Source: Siphonodentalium dalli (Eukaryota; Mollusca; Scaphopoda; Gadilida; Siphonodentaliidae). Taken from it: DNA of 64,000 nucleotides. The stretch is from positions 60,906,025 to 60,970,024 of the forward strand of contig CP136068.1 in assembly GCA_032622095.1 (NCBI GenBank). Reading direction: 5' to 3'. The notes under the pieces were generated by a model that ran no database searches, had not been told where the DNA came from, and was given only the letters and a program-made list of their open reading frames with translations. Each line of letters starts with the position of its first letter. The first letter of the stretch is position 1. Positions 22,156 through 34,325 of this stretch are shown here, piece after piece. The position numbers and the translations under genes were made by a program.

Positions 22156-22939
22156 AAATTTCACTATCAAAGATGGCAATTGATGCATTAATCAAGGGAA
22201 TCACATTCACAATGGTTTAGACTGATAAAATACTTTATTATATTATATTAATAATGTTTTAATATATAAATCATCTATCAATTAGGTTCCTTGGCTCAAT
22301 AAATATATTTCATAAATCTGGTGCTGATATGCGAAGTTTGAATGAGCTGAAGTATCTTCAAGCTTGTCTCTTCCCGTTAGTCTTTACTCCACTTACAGTA
22401 TGTCATGATGTCCATGTCATATTCAGTACGATGTCCCATTTAAAGCATGCAGTGCCTGCTGTGGGATGTTTAGTTTAGCACGGAGAGTGAGAGAAATTTG
22501 CAAACGTTGGCATGACCGATTCCATTTTTTTTTTGCCAAAAAAGCTGTAAGCGAGTCATTTTTTTCTTCTTCTGATGTCACATTGTCTCTGAGATGATCC
22601 AAATTCCAATGTGATCTGTGTGCCCAGTCTACCCCTCCACCAAAATTAGTTTTGTCCGGTATCACAAGCATTTGGACAAGACGTCAATATGATTGAAATT
22701 GAATCCGTGATCAGTCCTCTTGGCGAGTCTTGCCAACATTGGGCAACATTGCCAACAATGAAACATGCGAGAGATCAATCACTGAATCAGCTGGACGACA
22801 GCCATCACTCTCCGATTGAGAATTATCACTTGTAAATAAATGTATGTTGTATATCTGAATTTAGCGCACGTTTCCATCGGTTATAATCTGTATGCATCCA
22901 GTGTGACTTTACTGTTGACATTTAATTTCTCAATGTCAT

Positions 22940-23345
22940 CGGGAGGAGCGGATAGCTCAGTTGGTTTGTGGGCCGACCTCTGAGCTAACCCTTCGACACG
23001 GTCGAGGGTTCAAATCCGACAAAATATCGGTCGGACTTTGTGTCGCCATCTGCATTCCCAGTACCATGGGCATCACAAATCAATCTTCGTACCTCTGCTC
23101 CTCTCGTAATGTCATGACCAGGGTTGACACTACACTTGGCACACCGTCGGATCGGGAGCCGACGCTAATGGCTGTCCCGTGTGCAACAATGTGCGCACGT
23201 TAAAGATCCCTACCGTGGCGAAGAAGTCACGGGTTCGGCAAAAAACTTCCTGGAAAAATTATGGATCTACTCGATCCCGTCCTGTAAAAGCCAGCATTGG
23301 TCACTAGGACGTAACAACTGCAGATACAGATACAGATTGTTTTGT
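22940..23345 (+). mobile_element. tRNA-derived SINE, second family
   Basis: Starts GGGAGGAGCGGATAGCTCAG with TTGGTTTG; box A is TAGCTCAGTTGG and box B is GGGTTCAAATCC about 50 bp later, the normal spacing in a tRNA. The 3' end carries a short repeat, CAGATACAGATACAGATT. E1 lacks the insertion (the joined sequence is at ~5560-5590). Two overlapping 80-codon frames here are incidental. Confidence 0.8.
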
Positions 23346-24784
23346 AGGATCAACAGAACAAACTTCGCCTATTTGCGTAATTATTTGCCGAATTCAGCCT
23401 CCTACCACCTGTTCTATCTCTAGTGTGTTTAGTTCCTTTCTTCTTTTTGCCAAATTGTTGAATTGTTTTGGCTTTTCTCGCCGTCATTTTCGTAAATGAA
23501 AGCTGTTGTCAAATAAAATGCAGATGAAATTTAAATTTGATTTCTTGACCGCCGAATGACCGGAATGTGGTCTGCGCATGCGCATGTAGTCGCCGTCACA
23601 GTCACGTGTTAGCTTTTAGCCAATCGTATGCTCAGTTCTAGGATATCACTTGATTTAGACAGGGATTTCCCTATAAAATGATGACATCAGAGGACAATGT
23701 TTACACACAGCGATATGGGATTAAATTCCCCATACACGAACACGTGGGCAGAAAGCCCCAAGCATTTACTTTGGGAGATTTACAGTGGGTCGATAATCAC
23801 ACGTATATACAGTTAAACTTTGTTATTTTTGATACATTTCACGTTAAATTAAAAACAGATAGCAGGTACATATAAGTACTTCTCCGAGAATGTTAAAAAA
23901 AATTTTTATCTGTTCATCATTAGGCCTATTTTATTGTCACGAAATTACGCTAACTATCGAAGTTTAGAAACGATTTTTATTATACTTAATTCTGATCTGC
24001 GTCGTCAAACTACTATCATACAACATTTCTATATTCGTAATGGCCATTTTTTGACTGCAGGGTGTTTGGAAACACAATCATTGAAGCTTTCATATACAAA
24101 AATTTCAATATACGTGATAGCGACAAATTTTCATTGTTTCTATGACAAACATTTTGCAGTTAATAAATTGTAGATATACATACTCATATATCTTTATTTT
24201 AGCACAAAAGATTCATAAAATTTATTACTATCGGAATATAAATAACAGAAAAACGAAATACCTGTAATTTCAAAATTGAAAAAGTTCATATTTAATACAA
24301 GACGGCAATTATATAGTACAAATGTGCGAGGCTCTGAGCAGTATTCCTGAACATATCCACATCAAAGTTTGATAAGTGTGGTATAAGTGTTGATCGTAAA
24401 TTTTTCCAAAGTTCCATAATTGTGGGGCAGTGTTCCCAAAACATTTTAAAAGTATAAGTATCATCAGTGTGTCATAAGTGTAGAGAGAACTTTTCAAAGT
24501 ACCATAAGTGTAGCTGTAAGTGTGGGCAGCATGCCCAAATATTTTCAAAGTCTCAAAAGTGTAGAGCAAGTGTACACTTATTACAACACTTACACTACAC
24601 TTACGAAATAAGTGTACATTTCGAAAAAAGTGAGTGTGGTTCAAGTGTACTGAATTAAAAAACAAAAGCTACAAGTGTACTATAAGTGTATACCTGAACT
24701 ACACTTACAATGAAAGTGTACACTTAGAAAATATAAGGGCATTGATCAAGAGAAATGAGCTCCTAGTTTTAATATTTGTCCAAT

Positions 24785-25045
24785 ATTTATATATCTTATA
24801 TATGTGAGTGTCCCATAGGTAGCCTCACCTAAGAGAATGCACTGGCTTTCAAGGTTAAGGAAATATTGTTAGGCAAATGTAGACAGGATCCAAATAAATC
24901 ACAGATGTCGTATTCTTGCAGGGATGTCCCCACGGGTTGAGGGGGAGGGGGTGGAATTAGCAGATTTGTTCAATGAGATGTAATTTGTTTTCTCAAAATC
25001 AATTATTTAGACTAAAATGAATATAAAATAATACACTACTTAATT
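24785..25045 (+). repeat. Repeat flanking E2, right copy
   Basis: Same order of phrases as 21090-21321, followed by a G-rich patch (24938-24955) and AGATTTGTTCAATGAGATG shared with position 82-100. Its start, TATATATGTGAGTGTCCCATAG, matches the hairpin loop of the double-palindrome element at 53740 better than the left copy does. Confidence 0.7.
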
Positions 25046-25114
25046 TTTGAACCCCCAGATTACATTATATAAAATATATGCCATATTATATACCATTTGA
25101 AAGAGGAATCTCCA

Positions 25115-25345
25115 AAACATTGTATTATCAACTTTCGGAATCCGCAAATATTTTCCGAAACGTCGAGATTTCCGCAACGCTATCGTCTGATAGCAAACAT
25201 TCCGCTATTTTCCGCAAAGTCCGTAACTTCGACATTGCGGAAAGTAATTTTCCGAAAATGTTGAAAATTCATGATGGGGGACTGGACTCCTCGCCGGAAG
25301 TAAATTTCGCCGAAAGTCATTTTCGACGGAGTGACAGTTCGCCGG
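25115..25345 (+). repeat. Cluster of TTCCG motifs, left
   Basis: About 14 occurrences of TTCCG or CGGAA in ~230 bp, usually as TTTCCGCAAA, TTTCCGAAAA or their complements. A similar cluster occupies 32565-32875. The 98-codon frame at 25078-25374 reads across the cluster and has no recognisable domain. Confidence 0.7.
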
Positions 25346-25471
25346 AATATTATAATCCCGTAATTAGTCATTAGTGAAGACTGATTGACATAGGTATTAT
25401 AATCCTGCGAACTGCTAATTAGTCATTAGTGAAGACTGTTTGACATTGGTACTATGAAAACAAACTTCGGG

Positions 25472-25683
25472 CTTCCTTCCTGGCACGTGTGATTATTACC
25501 ATCATTTGTGTTTTACCGACAATACTGTTTTCTGAGGTGTGTTCATATTACATATTACAATTCACCCGAAGCCATTCTTCCTTCCTCGCACGTGTGATTA
25601 TTACCATCATTTGTGTTTTACCGACAATACTGTTACCTGAGGTGTGTTCATATTACTTATTACAATTCACCCGAAGCCATTGG
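25472..25683 (+). repeat. 105-bp tandem repeat, 2 copies
   Basis: CTTCCTTCCT at 25472 and 25577 starts two near-identical units containing CACGTGTGATTATTACC and TTTTACCGACAATACTGTT. Preceded by two copies of a ~65-bp unit with AGTCATTAGTGAAGACTG (25363-25460). Because 105 is a multiple of three, the repeat opens a 65-codon frame that I do not treat as coding. Confidence 0.85.
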
Positions 25684-25754
25684 TGATCCGTAGTAATTAT
25701 GTTGTTTTAGCGGTGGTTATCCGTAGTAACTAGGTTGTTTTTTTGTTTCCACCG

Positions 25755-25925
25755 CGGCCGAACTGCAACAACATCGTGGCCACACCGGCTAACTGCAGTT
25801 GGTCCGCGGTTTAATTGCCGTTCGGCCGCGGTGTAGGCCTATACTTGCCGTCCTGTCGCAGGTATACTTGCTGTTCGGCCGCGGTATACTTGCCTTTCGG
25901 CCGTGGTGTACTTGCCGTTTTTAGA
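25755..25925 (+). repeat. GC-rich minisatellite with CGGCCGCGGT core
   Basis: Degenerate units such as TTCGGCCGCGGTATACTTGC or TTCGGCCGTGGTGTACTTGC repeat about six times at ~25-bp intervals in otherwise AT-rich DNA. Confidence 0.8.
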
Positions 25926-26250
25926 ATGATGTTGAAAAACACAAAGAGGGCACTATAAATGTGGTTTGATTGTTTAGCCAGACGATCTATTCAGTGTGTT
26001 GGAGATCTGATACGTCAGGCGACAAGGTGTGATTATCTTATAAGTATATAGTCGACGTCCTACCGGTATACTAAATTAAATTACATTAATTTGAACTATA
26101 ATTATTTGGTTTGAAATACATTGACTACATCCGTCCATGTGGGCCTCCTTTTGGAATTTACTGCCGGCCAGAATTTTCTTCACAATAAAAAATAAAGAGC
26201 GTTTGTGCGTGGTAAGGTATGTTTCGCCCGCGAACATTTTATGAACCTAA
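25926..26250. other. No feature seen
   Basis: AT-rich sequence without a gene. One AATAAAGAGCGTT motif at ~26188 belongs to the dispersed motif set discussed in the findings. Confidence 0.5.
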
Positions 26251-26265
26251 GGGGCTTGTTACATG

Positions 26266-26602
26266 AGCCGGGACAACTCGGCTAGCCGAGTCAACTCGGT
26301 CTGCCATGACAACTCGGTCTCGCTGTTAAATGAGTCCAGACAACTCGGTCAGCCGGGACTACTCGGTTGACGTGCACAAAACTAGCTGTCAATCACCGAG
26401 TCACGGCGTAATGTGGGTGGTCATTAGACGTCACTCACATGACGCGAACATTCTATTGGCTGAAGTCATGAAAGTCACAACGAATCGTGTAACGTTCCAT
26501 GTCTAGCCAGGTTGACTCGCTGTTAGCATAGACTAAAAATCCTTCCTTCATCTATGCTGTTACATGGACCAAGTTGTCCTGGCTAACAGAGTTGTCCCGG
26601 CT
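26266..26602. mobile_element. Small TIR element with ACAACTCGG repeats
   Basis: Left AGCCGGGACAACTCGGCTAG and, reverse complemented, right AGCCGGGACAACTCTGTTAG; TTACATG occurs near both ends. Several further ACAACTCGGTC copies lie in the left 120 bp. About 340 bp and non-coding, so MITE-like. The right edge is directly abutted by the tail of a LINE fragment; no target duplication is clear. Confidence 0.6.
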
Positions 26603-26925
26603 ATTCAATTCAATTCAATTAAGTTTATTCTGGTCATCAATTATAGACATTACAGAAGAGTTGTATACATAAATACAATATATATGATTTCGGGAGTTAA
26701 ATAGAGCGGCTAATTTATATGTGTTTGGTCTCTGATAGAAGTAGGGTTTCAGATATTTTATTCTTAGTTTGCTAAGTTCCCTACAATTCAGTACCATGTG
26801 GTATTCATTGCCGATTTCGAGATTACAGAGAGTGCAGATTCTGTCTGAATAATTCGTAGGCTTATTCGTCCAAGCGCCGAGTTCTTTTTGGGAGTTTGTG
26901 GTTTCTAGTGCGGAAAGCTAAATTA
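26603..26925 (-). pseudogene. LINE ORF2 C-terminal fragment with zinc knuckle
   Basis: On the minus strand the translation runs from an FRTRNHKLP-like stretch through RICTLCN and GNEYHMVLNC to PYFYQRPNTYKLAALFNS. This is the C-terminal end of a LINE reverse-transcriptase protein: the C-x2-C-x8-H-x4-C knuckle and the following RPNTYK block are typical. A frameshift separates the first part (to ~26870) from the second, and everything upstream, including the polymerase, is missing. The 3' end is a TTGAATTGAATTGAAT tail at 26603-26620, as in LINEs with short tandem tails. The result is a dead, 5'-truncated copy; I cannot fix the clade. Confidence 0.7.
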
Positions 26926-27053
26926 TTGTGAACTGCTCTATTATCATCAGGGGATATAGGTAATTCTCTCGTTCAAATTTGACTTTATAATCCTGCAAAA
27001 TGCGAATCTGCTTGTACAGCGTAAACCGGAACCACCCAGTGCGCGGTGTATTA

Positions 27054-29889
27054 GGCCTAAAAGAAAAAAGTCGTTTGTTTCCGCTAACCCGACCGACCCT
27101 ATTTTAAACCCCCGACCCTAAACTTTTTATTGCCATTCCAAAACAAAAAAAATTAGACCAAAAAAAAAGAAAAACTTTATTTAATTTGTTTTTTCGATTT
27201 AGGTCCCAATTCATATCATAACAAGATGCAAAACATTTATATATATATATTATATTGACATAAGAAATTTAAATTCACAAAAAGATTTAAGTTTAACAGT
27301 TGGAATCATACTGTAAAGTATGTTTGGCTTTATCTAGCTTTCATCTGTGAAAACTTCAAATAGTTTCAGTTCATGTTTGTTATGATTCAGCCTTCAGACT
27401 TCAGTATTTCAATCAAATACAGTACAGGAACATTAACAATTTGATCGAATCAACCTGGTTATCAGGTGGGATCTCATAATACCAAATGAAAAATTAACAT
27501 AGTGATTAGTACCATAGATAGTAATTACTAACTTAATAGACATTGTTTCTGTACTACATGTACAAGTGCCCTAGATTAGCTCTAATTTATGCAAGGAGTT
27601 TCCAAAAAATTCCAGGGGGAGAACCCCCACCATCAGCAGTCACCCCTCCTAAACCTTCCTCTGCTCAGGCCTTCAGGTTATGCCTTTGGCATATCATTGC
27701 CCAAAAACAGGTGTCCCCAAAAAATACCAAGATCCTTCACTGAATGCGGAGGAGAAGGTGGGGTTGTGAAGCCATCATTAAAGGATTACAATGCTCATGA
27801 AACAACAAAACTCTATCGGAAAGCCACCCCTATTGTGATCACAATAATCCAAGTCCCATAAAAATCGCGTAATAAATAAGCCGAGAAATAAATAAATAAT
27901 ACCGCCACCGGTTGTCGGCTATCTCCGTCGCAAAACCTCGCATGACGTCAAGCGAGGTAAACTAATTAAAAACACGGAGTCGGAGTTAATTGTGTCTACC
28001 TATATGATGATGGAAAATCCGGAATAGACATCAGTGCGTGAGCGTGATGGAATTACTGCGGGGCATACCAATAGCATTGTGTACACATGGTTAATTGTCA
28101 TCGCGTGGTGAGTTATTTTCACTTGTGAGTTGTCGTAAGCGCTGTTTGGAAAGCTATTTGTTTTGACAAAAAACTATAGAAGGCAGATTGAGTGGGGTAG
28201 GTAAAACTTTCATGTAAAAAATAAAGCTTATAATAACACGAGCAGACATGTGAACTCTATTCGGGCGCGTGTTCACGATGGTTTTTGTTATTTTCCGTAT
28301 ATATGCCCCGAGTGTCCCGTATTTACACTCATTCATTCGTAACAATGCCATATAAATGCAGTGTTTTCAGCTGTGGCCGGTCTAATGACTCTCAGTTAGG
28401 TATAATGCTCTATTCATTTCCAAACGATGTTCGTTTACGTGCCATATGGTTGTATTTCTGTGGGAAAGCCGTTGCAAAAATCAGAAACCGATTACATATA
28501 CCAAATAAAGAGCGTTTAATTTGACAAGTCAGTCATGGTTACGAATACATACAATTGCAGTTAAAGTGGAGAGTATGTTGAATAATTCACGATAACAACT
28601 ATTCTAAGTCGATTCCCCATTCCTTCACCATGGCTCAATAAAGAGCGTTCCATGTTAAGATTTTTCCTAATATGGTACGAATAAAAAGAGTTTAATAAAG
28701 CGGAAATTGCTATGACTTGAAAGGATCTATAAAGCATGCATATCGGAAGTTCGTGTACATGTATTGACCTGTATTGGTGTAATCAGTAAAAAAAATCACG
28801 ATGACAACTGTTCTAAGTCCAGTCCCTTTACCTTGGCGCAATAAAGAGCGTTCACCATTACGATATATTGCGAATAAAGAACGCTTGTATATGTGCTTAC
28901 ATGTTAAACCGGATTATTATTCCTCCTTCAAAAAGACTTTTAGTGTTATATATGATTGGATGTTTAAACGAACCACGGCGAACGTTTATATATTTTATAA
29001 TCCTATTGTTATTTGTTATGCGTAATTGACACATAGAGGTCGAGTTATGACTTGCATATTCAATAGACCGCATCGCTAGTGTGTTAATTTTATAGGCCAA
29101 TAACCACGCATAAACGCAGTGATTTTATCAGTGACAGTCTCGGCAGGGTAGTTTGGGGGTAGGGGAAACAATATTCCGAAATATATATAAGCACCATATT
29201 GCTCTAATATATACATGATTCATAACCAAGAAAAAATAACTTATCATATTGGTAATGAATGACTTGATTATAATTGATTAAATCCGACAGCAATAAACAG
29301 ATTTTTTTGTTTTACCGCGTTACGATAAATTAAAACGAAACGCTCTTTATTGACACAAGACAAAGGTCATCTGGAAATTGGAATGTTTACGAGAAGATAA
29401 TTGCCTAAGAACTGTGCAAGTCTTCGCATATATATGCAATCTTTATATGAATATATAATATATAATATAACTTGGACTAATCCGGTAACGAAAAAAAATA
29501 TATAAATACGAGCACGTGTTTATATAGATAAATGCATGAAAAACTGAATAATATACGGGCATGGCTTTATAGTAACAACACATCGCGATACATATAATGA
29601 TCAAAGGCCGCGATCGACTATACATGCCGTAGCGTATCTATGCGTTGTCGATGGGTTACCACGTGATCGATCACGTGCTATGCTTCTGTTTACATGTGAC
29701 AATCACGTGATCGGGCCGATGATCACGTGACTTCGTCTACAACAAAATCTTCGGCTAACTTCGGAATTTTTTATAATCGTTATACAAATAACGAATGGCG
29801 GCCGAATATTAGGTTATATGCTACCCTACCTACCTACCCTAATTTTTTTCAGCTCGTTAGCGGAAACAAATGTATTTTTTTTTTAGGCC
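27054..29889 (+). mobile_element. PIF/Harbinger-like TIR element, 2.84 kb
   Basis: Left end GGCCTAAAAGAAAAAAGTCG, then TTTGTTTCCGCTAAC; right end, reverse complemented, GGCCTAAAAAAAAAATACAT, then TTGTTTCCGCTAAC. TTA lies immediately outside both ends (27051-27053 and 29890-29892). A 3-bp TTA duplication with GGCC-type termini is characteristic of the PIF/Harbinger superfamily. Inside are several ATAAAGAGCGTT motifs, a 60-codon THAP-like remnant (28345-28524), and no DDE transposase frame that I recognise, so it is a defective copy. Confidence 0.7.
28345..28524 (+). pseudogene. THAP zinc-finger N-terminal half (remnant)
   Basis: The 60 codons from the second Met of the frame read MPYKCSVFSC, then SFPNDVRLRAIWL. 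This fits the start of a THAP domain: an N-terminal Met-Pro, C-x4-C (residues 5 and 10), the FP motif and the invariant Trp. The second zinc pair (C-x2-H) is missing because the frame stops after an NKERLI tail made by an AATAAAGAGCG motif. THAP domains bind DNA in P-element, Kolobok and some PIF/ISL2EU-group transposases, and in host proteins. Given the TTA-flanked TIR element around it, a transposase exon remnant is the likeliest reading. Confidence 0.55.
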
Positions 29890-29892
29890 TTA

Positions 29893-30714
29893 TGGGAATT
29901 GGTGAAATTGAGCATTGTTGACCACCATTCTTGAATGTATGTTCAAATCTGTTCAATAGTTACTATAAAGACAAAGTCGCGGGGCATCGTGCCAGTGGAC
30001 TTTTGATTAAACTTGAAAGAGAATATCGCCGAGAATGTGACATACAATCATGTTCATTCAAACAACGGTATACGATGTAGCAAACCATGTTCATTGCTAC
30101 ACAGTCCTCGTGCCCAATTTCTGAATAATTAATGCTGACGTAATTCGCGTGCACCTGGCATTTGAGAGATACAGATGCGCGCAAAAATAACGGCAATTAA
30201 CAAGTTCCCAATCAGGGGTTTTATTCACTTTTTTGTGGCAATGTTCGTAAGATTACTACTGTAAATGGGCATATAATAGGTTTACCTCCTCTTAATGATA
30301 TTAATATATGATATAGGTCATCAACTGACCACATTGGTAATCTTTATTGGCTTGTCAAAGTTACCCAAGTGTGTCAGTGTATGACCTGCTTATACTGAGA
30401 TTTGTACTCAATTTCTACCAATGCCGCTTCTGTCGGAATTATTAATTTAAGGTCACATTAATTTTCGCAGTTGAATTCACACAACATGTCCAGAAAAAAG
30501 TGGTCGGATTAATTTGAATGGACAATGTCTTCCAATGCAAATCGCCTGAGTAAACGTTACAGTTGGGTGTGACTTAATAATGCAGTATTGGGAACAATAC
30601 GTATTTATCTGGCTGAAGATACATAATAGAATGTTGGTCTATTTTTCAATTTAAAAAAAATAAAGTGTAGCCGTATTAAAGAAAACAATCTTCATTTACA
30701 GTACTTATATAAAC
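29893..30714. other. No feature seen
   Basis: AT-rich intergenic-looking sequence. The 77-codon minus frame 29963-30196 has no recognisable domain. No array or terminal repeat noticed. Confidence 0.5.
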
Positions 30715-30890
30715 TAGTAGCCCATATATGCATGTGTACACTTGTCAGTTAAATATGACTGCTTTGCGTATAACCTTTGCACTGGAGATTTGTATCGAAA
30801 TTTCCTGCGCTCTTTAGTTTTTACCATCCATCAGGATTCATGAAAAAACTACGGAACACTCTTTATTAAATTGTTAGGAGTAAAACCGAA
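30715..30890 (+). repeat. Diverged repeat related to 33440-33650
   Basis: Shared order of phrases with 33440-33650: AGCCCAT, CAGTTAAAT, GCGTAT, TTTGCACTG, AGATTTG, then CGCTCTTTA and ATGAAAAAACTA. Both carry the complement of AATAAAGAGCG. Confidence 0.65.
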
Positions 30891-31000
30891 TTAAAGCCGG
30901 GACCTAATGTATCTAAAATGTAATATGCAAATAACTGTTTCGGAAGATAAAAAATATGTCATTCTATGGCGATAACTAGATTCGAAAATTGGCAGTATTA

Positions 31001-31775
31001 GGCCAAAAAAAAAAAGGGTTTTGATTCTCGGGCATAGCCTCGTCTGGAAAAATGGCCCTCGTTGAACCATTTTATTACGAATTTCAATTTGACCGAAGCT
31101 GTCAAATGATAACACGAAAATAGGAAACTAGAAAACATAAATTATTTGTTTCAAACATCGAATATTATAGACATACAATGGTGTATGTGTTAGTATTCAA
31201 AAAACAGACACTAGGCAAGATAACTACCAGGTATATTGTCACCACAAGCTGCCCAAACCCCAAGTATTGGCTATGTGTTTGCTGGTTTAATATAATAATA
31301 TTTGAAGTTTTTATGGCTAGCATGTTTGGTTACTATAGTATAGATGGATAAATATTAAAGTATATAGATACATGTAGATATAAATAGATATATACTATAA
31401 AAGATACATACATATTTCAAATATATCAACAATAGTAATTTGAAATATACATTGTATATATATATCATTCTGGTAAATCCTATAATAGGCTATATGATGT
31501 AGGATAGCACAATGTCATATTTATGTCATTCCTTATTTAGATTTGATGTACGGGTAGTACAATGTGATAATTGGTAATTCTTTATAGTGGAATACATTAG
31601 TTTATACAAAACAATGTTCTCCTTACATTTTCTTAACCTGGGAAGGTATAATAAACCATGCTAACTATGGGCATTATCCCCATAACAAAAATAAAAAATA
31701 AAAATAAAACCCTCGCTCCCTCATCGATTCTCAAAAAAAATTGCCCGAGAATCAAAATACTTTTTTTGTTTGGCC
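31001..31775. mobile_element. PIF/Harbinger-like MITE, 775 bp
   Basis: Left end GGCCAAAAAAAAAAAGGGTT then TTGATTCTCGGGCA; right end, reverse complemented, GGCCAAACAAAAAAAGTATT then TTGATTCTCGGGCA. TTA flanks both ends (30998-31000 and 31776-31778), the same rule as the 2.84-kb element. No coding frame of note. Confidence 0.75.
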
Positions 31776-31778
31776 TTA

Positions 31779-32564
31779 TATACTATTACGACTGTATTAG
31801 GTTCCCCTACTTGCGAAAAGGTGGGGGTTCAACAATAGGCAACATATATCATATACTTTAAGTGAAATATAAAGGATGCAGTCACACCTCATCGCATATT
31901 CTGGTCGTTAGCTAACGAAAAACGGAATCCACAAAAGACATGCACGTTGCATGGGCAGAGCTCGATTTTACCAATCAGTGGTAACTCCATTCAGACTGGG
32001 ATAGAGGGTGGGAACAACACCTGAAATAATATGATTGACGTCGGTGTTTGTTTGTTGTCTAACCAATCAAAATGCGACTATTAATGAAAGAAGTCAGTAC
32101 ACGCATTGCACGGACTTCAACGGGGAGGACGGGGTGTTGACATTACAAACAGTGTCAAACTGACATCATTGCCATAATTAACTAGGTCAGCTGTGAACTT
32201 TTTCAGTGTCATGGAACTTGTTATACATGTAGCGATAATTGCGCACTCTCGTGTCAAATATATCCGAGTACATGTCAGGAGGTTTATATAGGGTACCGGT
32301 ACTCACTCCCCGCATGCCATATACATGATTTGTGCTTGTGAATTTTTGACTATATAGCTGTGGCAATGACTGCTAGATGAAGCCATACCAAGATTCGTCA
32401 AGGAAAAGTGTTTTAATTGCTGTATTGTTTTTATTAAGTTAATAAACACTGTAAACCTAATAAATAAACGAACCCAATAGCAATAGACCTACATGTATAT
32501 ACTCTAGTGTGCGGTGATGTTTACGATTTTACTGGCCCGACACCCATGAATATGGGTCCGCATG
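31779..32564. other. No feature seen
   Basis: AT-rich, no frame or repeat that I can support. Confidence 0.5.
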
Positions 32565-32875
32565 CATTCAAATTCCGATAAAGTTGGGGTGAATTCCGCA
32601 ATTATTTCCGCAAATTCCGAAAGAGGAAACTAAAATTCCGATAACGTTGGGGTAAATTCTGCAATTATTTCCGCAAATTTCGAAAACGTCGGACGTATTC
32701 CGAAAAAAATCCACAAACGTCGTCTTCTTTTCCGCAAACCTTAGCGCTATTTTCCGAAAGAAGGAACGTAATTACCGAAAAAATTTCCACAAACAGTTTT
32801 CCAGAAAGTGTTCATAACGTCATTTGTTTTCGGAAAATACTTTCGGAATTCCGCAAAGACTTTTGAGACGCTCCC
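32565..32875 (+). repeat. Cluster of TTCCG motifs, right
   Basis: About 18 copies of TTCCG/CGGAA in 310 bp, including two near-identical units ATTCCGATAA(A/C)GTTGGGGT and then CCGCAATTATTTCCGCAAAT. Same vocabulary as 25115-25345. Confidence 0.75.
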
Positions 32876-33095
32876 TTATCTGGTATAATAAACTGTGGAC
32901 ATGTTGTTTTTGTTGAGTTGCCAAAGAGTTTTGTCATCTAGATTGCAGTAAAAAGCAATATTATTTTCTATGCAGGGGGAATAACTCTCTATATTAAAGA
33001 TGGAGTTCTTACCCTTCCATTAAAAAAGTTTGAATTCTGTTGCATTCTGGGATCCAAAGGGGGGGGGGAGTCATTCTATAATTTCAGTAGTTTTT

Positions 33096-33265
33096 AGCTC
33101 ATCTGAGACGAAGTCTCCGGTGGAGCCATAGTCATCACTCCTCGTCCGTCCATCCGCCCATCCATCCGTCCGTCAACAATTCTTTAAACTTCTCCTCTGG
33201 AACCATAAGACCAAATGGGTTCATATTTGGTGTGGATATTGCCTAGGTGACTCACATTCAAATTT
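33096..33265 (+). repeat. TAGCTC-family repeat, 5' end only
   Basis: Starts with the imperfect palindrome TAGCTCATCTGAGAC..GTCTCCGGTGGAGC, then a run of CCGTCC/CCATCC, then CAACAATTCTTTAAAC and the GGTTCATATTTGGTG block, as at 38229. It breaks off near 33265. Confidence 0.75.
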
Positions 33266-33439
33266 GTTCATAAATCGCATCGTGTTACCTTGACCTTGAT
33301 GATGTTCAACCACAGGTGGTGGTTCCGCCAATAAAAGAGGGGTTTTGACCAAATTCCCAAGCTCCTGTGGTTCAATTAACTTATCTAAATAATCAATGCA
33401 GCCTATTTATAATTAGTAGTAATTACAGAAAACGAAATT

Positions 33440-33650
33440 AATGTAGAGTATGAAAAGCAGCCCATGCACACATTTAATTGCCAGTTAAATGTTATGATTG
33501 CTTCGCGTATTTATAACTTTTGCACTGCAGATTTGCATGGAATTTTCCATTCATATTTTCACAGGTCTGTATAGACGCTCTTTATTTACCGTATTACGAT
33601 TAATGAAAAAACTATGGAATACTGCTAAATTGTTAATGCTAAAACTGTAC
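33440..33650 (+). repeat. Diverged repeat related to 30715-30890
   Basis: See 30715-30890. Followed by two C-runs (33666-33680 and 33766-33787) that open two spurious proline-rich frames. Confidence 0.65.
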
Positions 33651-34199
33651 ATGTACAGCAGGACACCCCCCCCCCCCCCCATATGTCATGTTACAAATCT
33701 CTATACTCTTGACTAAAGGGTAGAGAACCGAGTAGATATTCATGGCGTGCATGATCGATCTAGCACCCCCCCCCCCCCCCCCCCCCCGCCCGAAACTGCA
33801 TGACCATGCAGAATGTAGGCATAACAGAAAAATTTCATGCTTAAAGTTTAACCCACTGTGGAGTTATATTTTTCTTTCTACTGGCTGTCTACTGGCGAGT
33901 TTTGTTGTTTGCGATCCATGCATGTGCTGGTAAACAAAAATGCAATTGCGTTATAAAGCACATCAAACACTGTCGCACATTGCAATAAATTTCGTCTAGG
34001 CTATGTATATTCGGAATATACGTACAGGCCCGATATTTTTTAAGCTGGAGTTGTCCCATGTTTGAAATTGTTTTATAAATCCGTTCACTGTAAAATCTGA
34101 AAATGATTTGTCTTCTTCAAGACATACTCTGCAATGCCACATGTGTTGTTCCCAGAAACGTAAATATTGATTACCCCCAATTCCTGGAATCGGGCTAAA

Positions 34200-34325
34200 A
34201 ATAGAACATACGACATAATTTTCCGAAAAACGTTGCGTCATTTCCCGATAATTTCCCGATAACTGTATATATATGCTATCGGGATCTATCGGGAAATAGG
34301 CTGATTTCCCGATAGTAGTTTTGAG
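34200..34325. repeat. TTTCCCGATA / TATCGGGAAA cluster
   Basis: Seven copies of CCCGATA or its complement within ~100 bp, symmetrical about 34262-34285. Resembles a small hairpin element. Confidence 0.6.

Larger units (their letters stand above)
21322..24739 (+). mobile_element. TIR element E, copy 2 (3.4 kb, with two SINE insertions)
   Basis: Same ends and same internal order as 4396-7058. The extra length is mostly two insertions, 21713-22155 and 22940-23345. Flanked by CA at 21320-21321 and at 24740-24741 rather than TA. A ~20-bp stretch near 21460-21480 is also present only here. Interior frames (for example 21290-21703 minus) are the AAGTGTA motif read as TYTYxTL-type peptides and are not genes. 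Confidence 0.8.

Noticed and set aside
22940-23020. Functional tRNA gene
   Set aside because: Box A and box B are present at tRNA spacing, but the stretch continues into a ~400-bp insertion with a repeat tail and is absent from the sister copy of E, which is a SINE signature.
33742-33933. Proline-rich small protein
   Set aside because: Produced by a C-run of 22 bases; a similar run gives the frame at 33498-33716.
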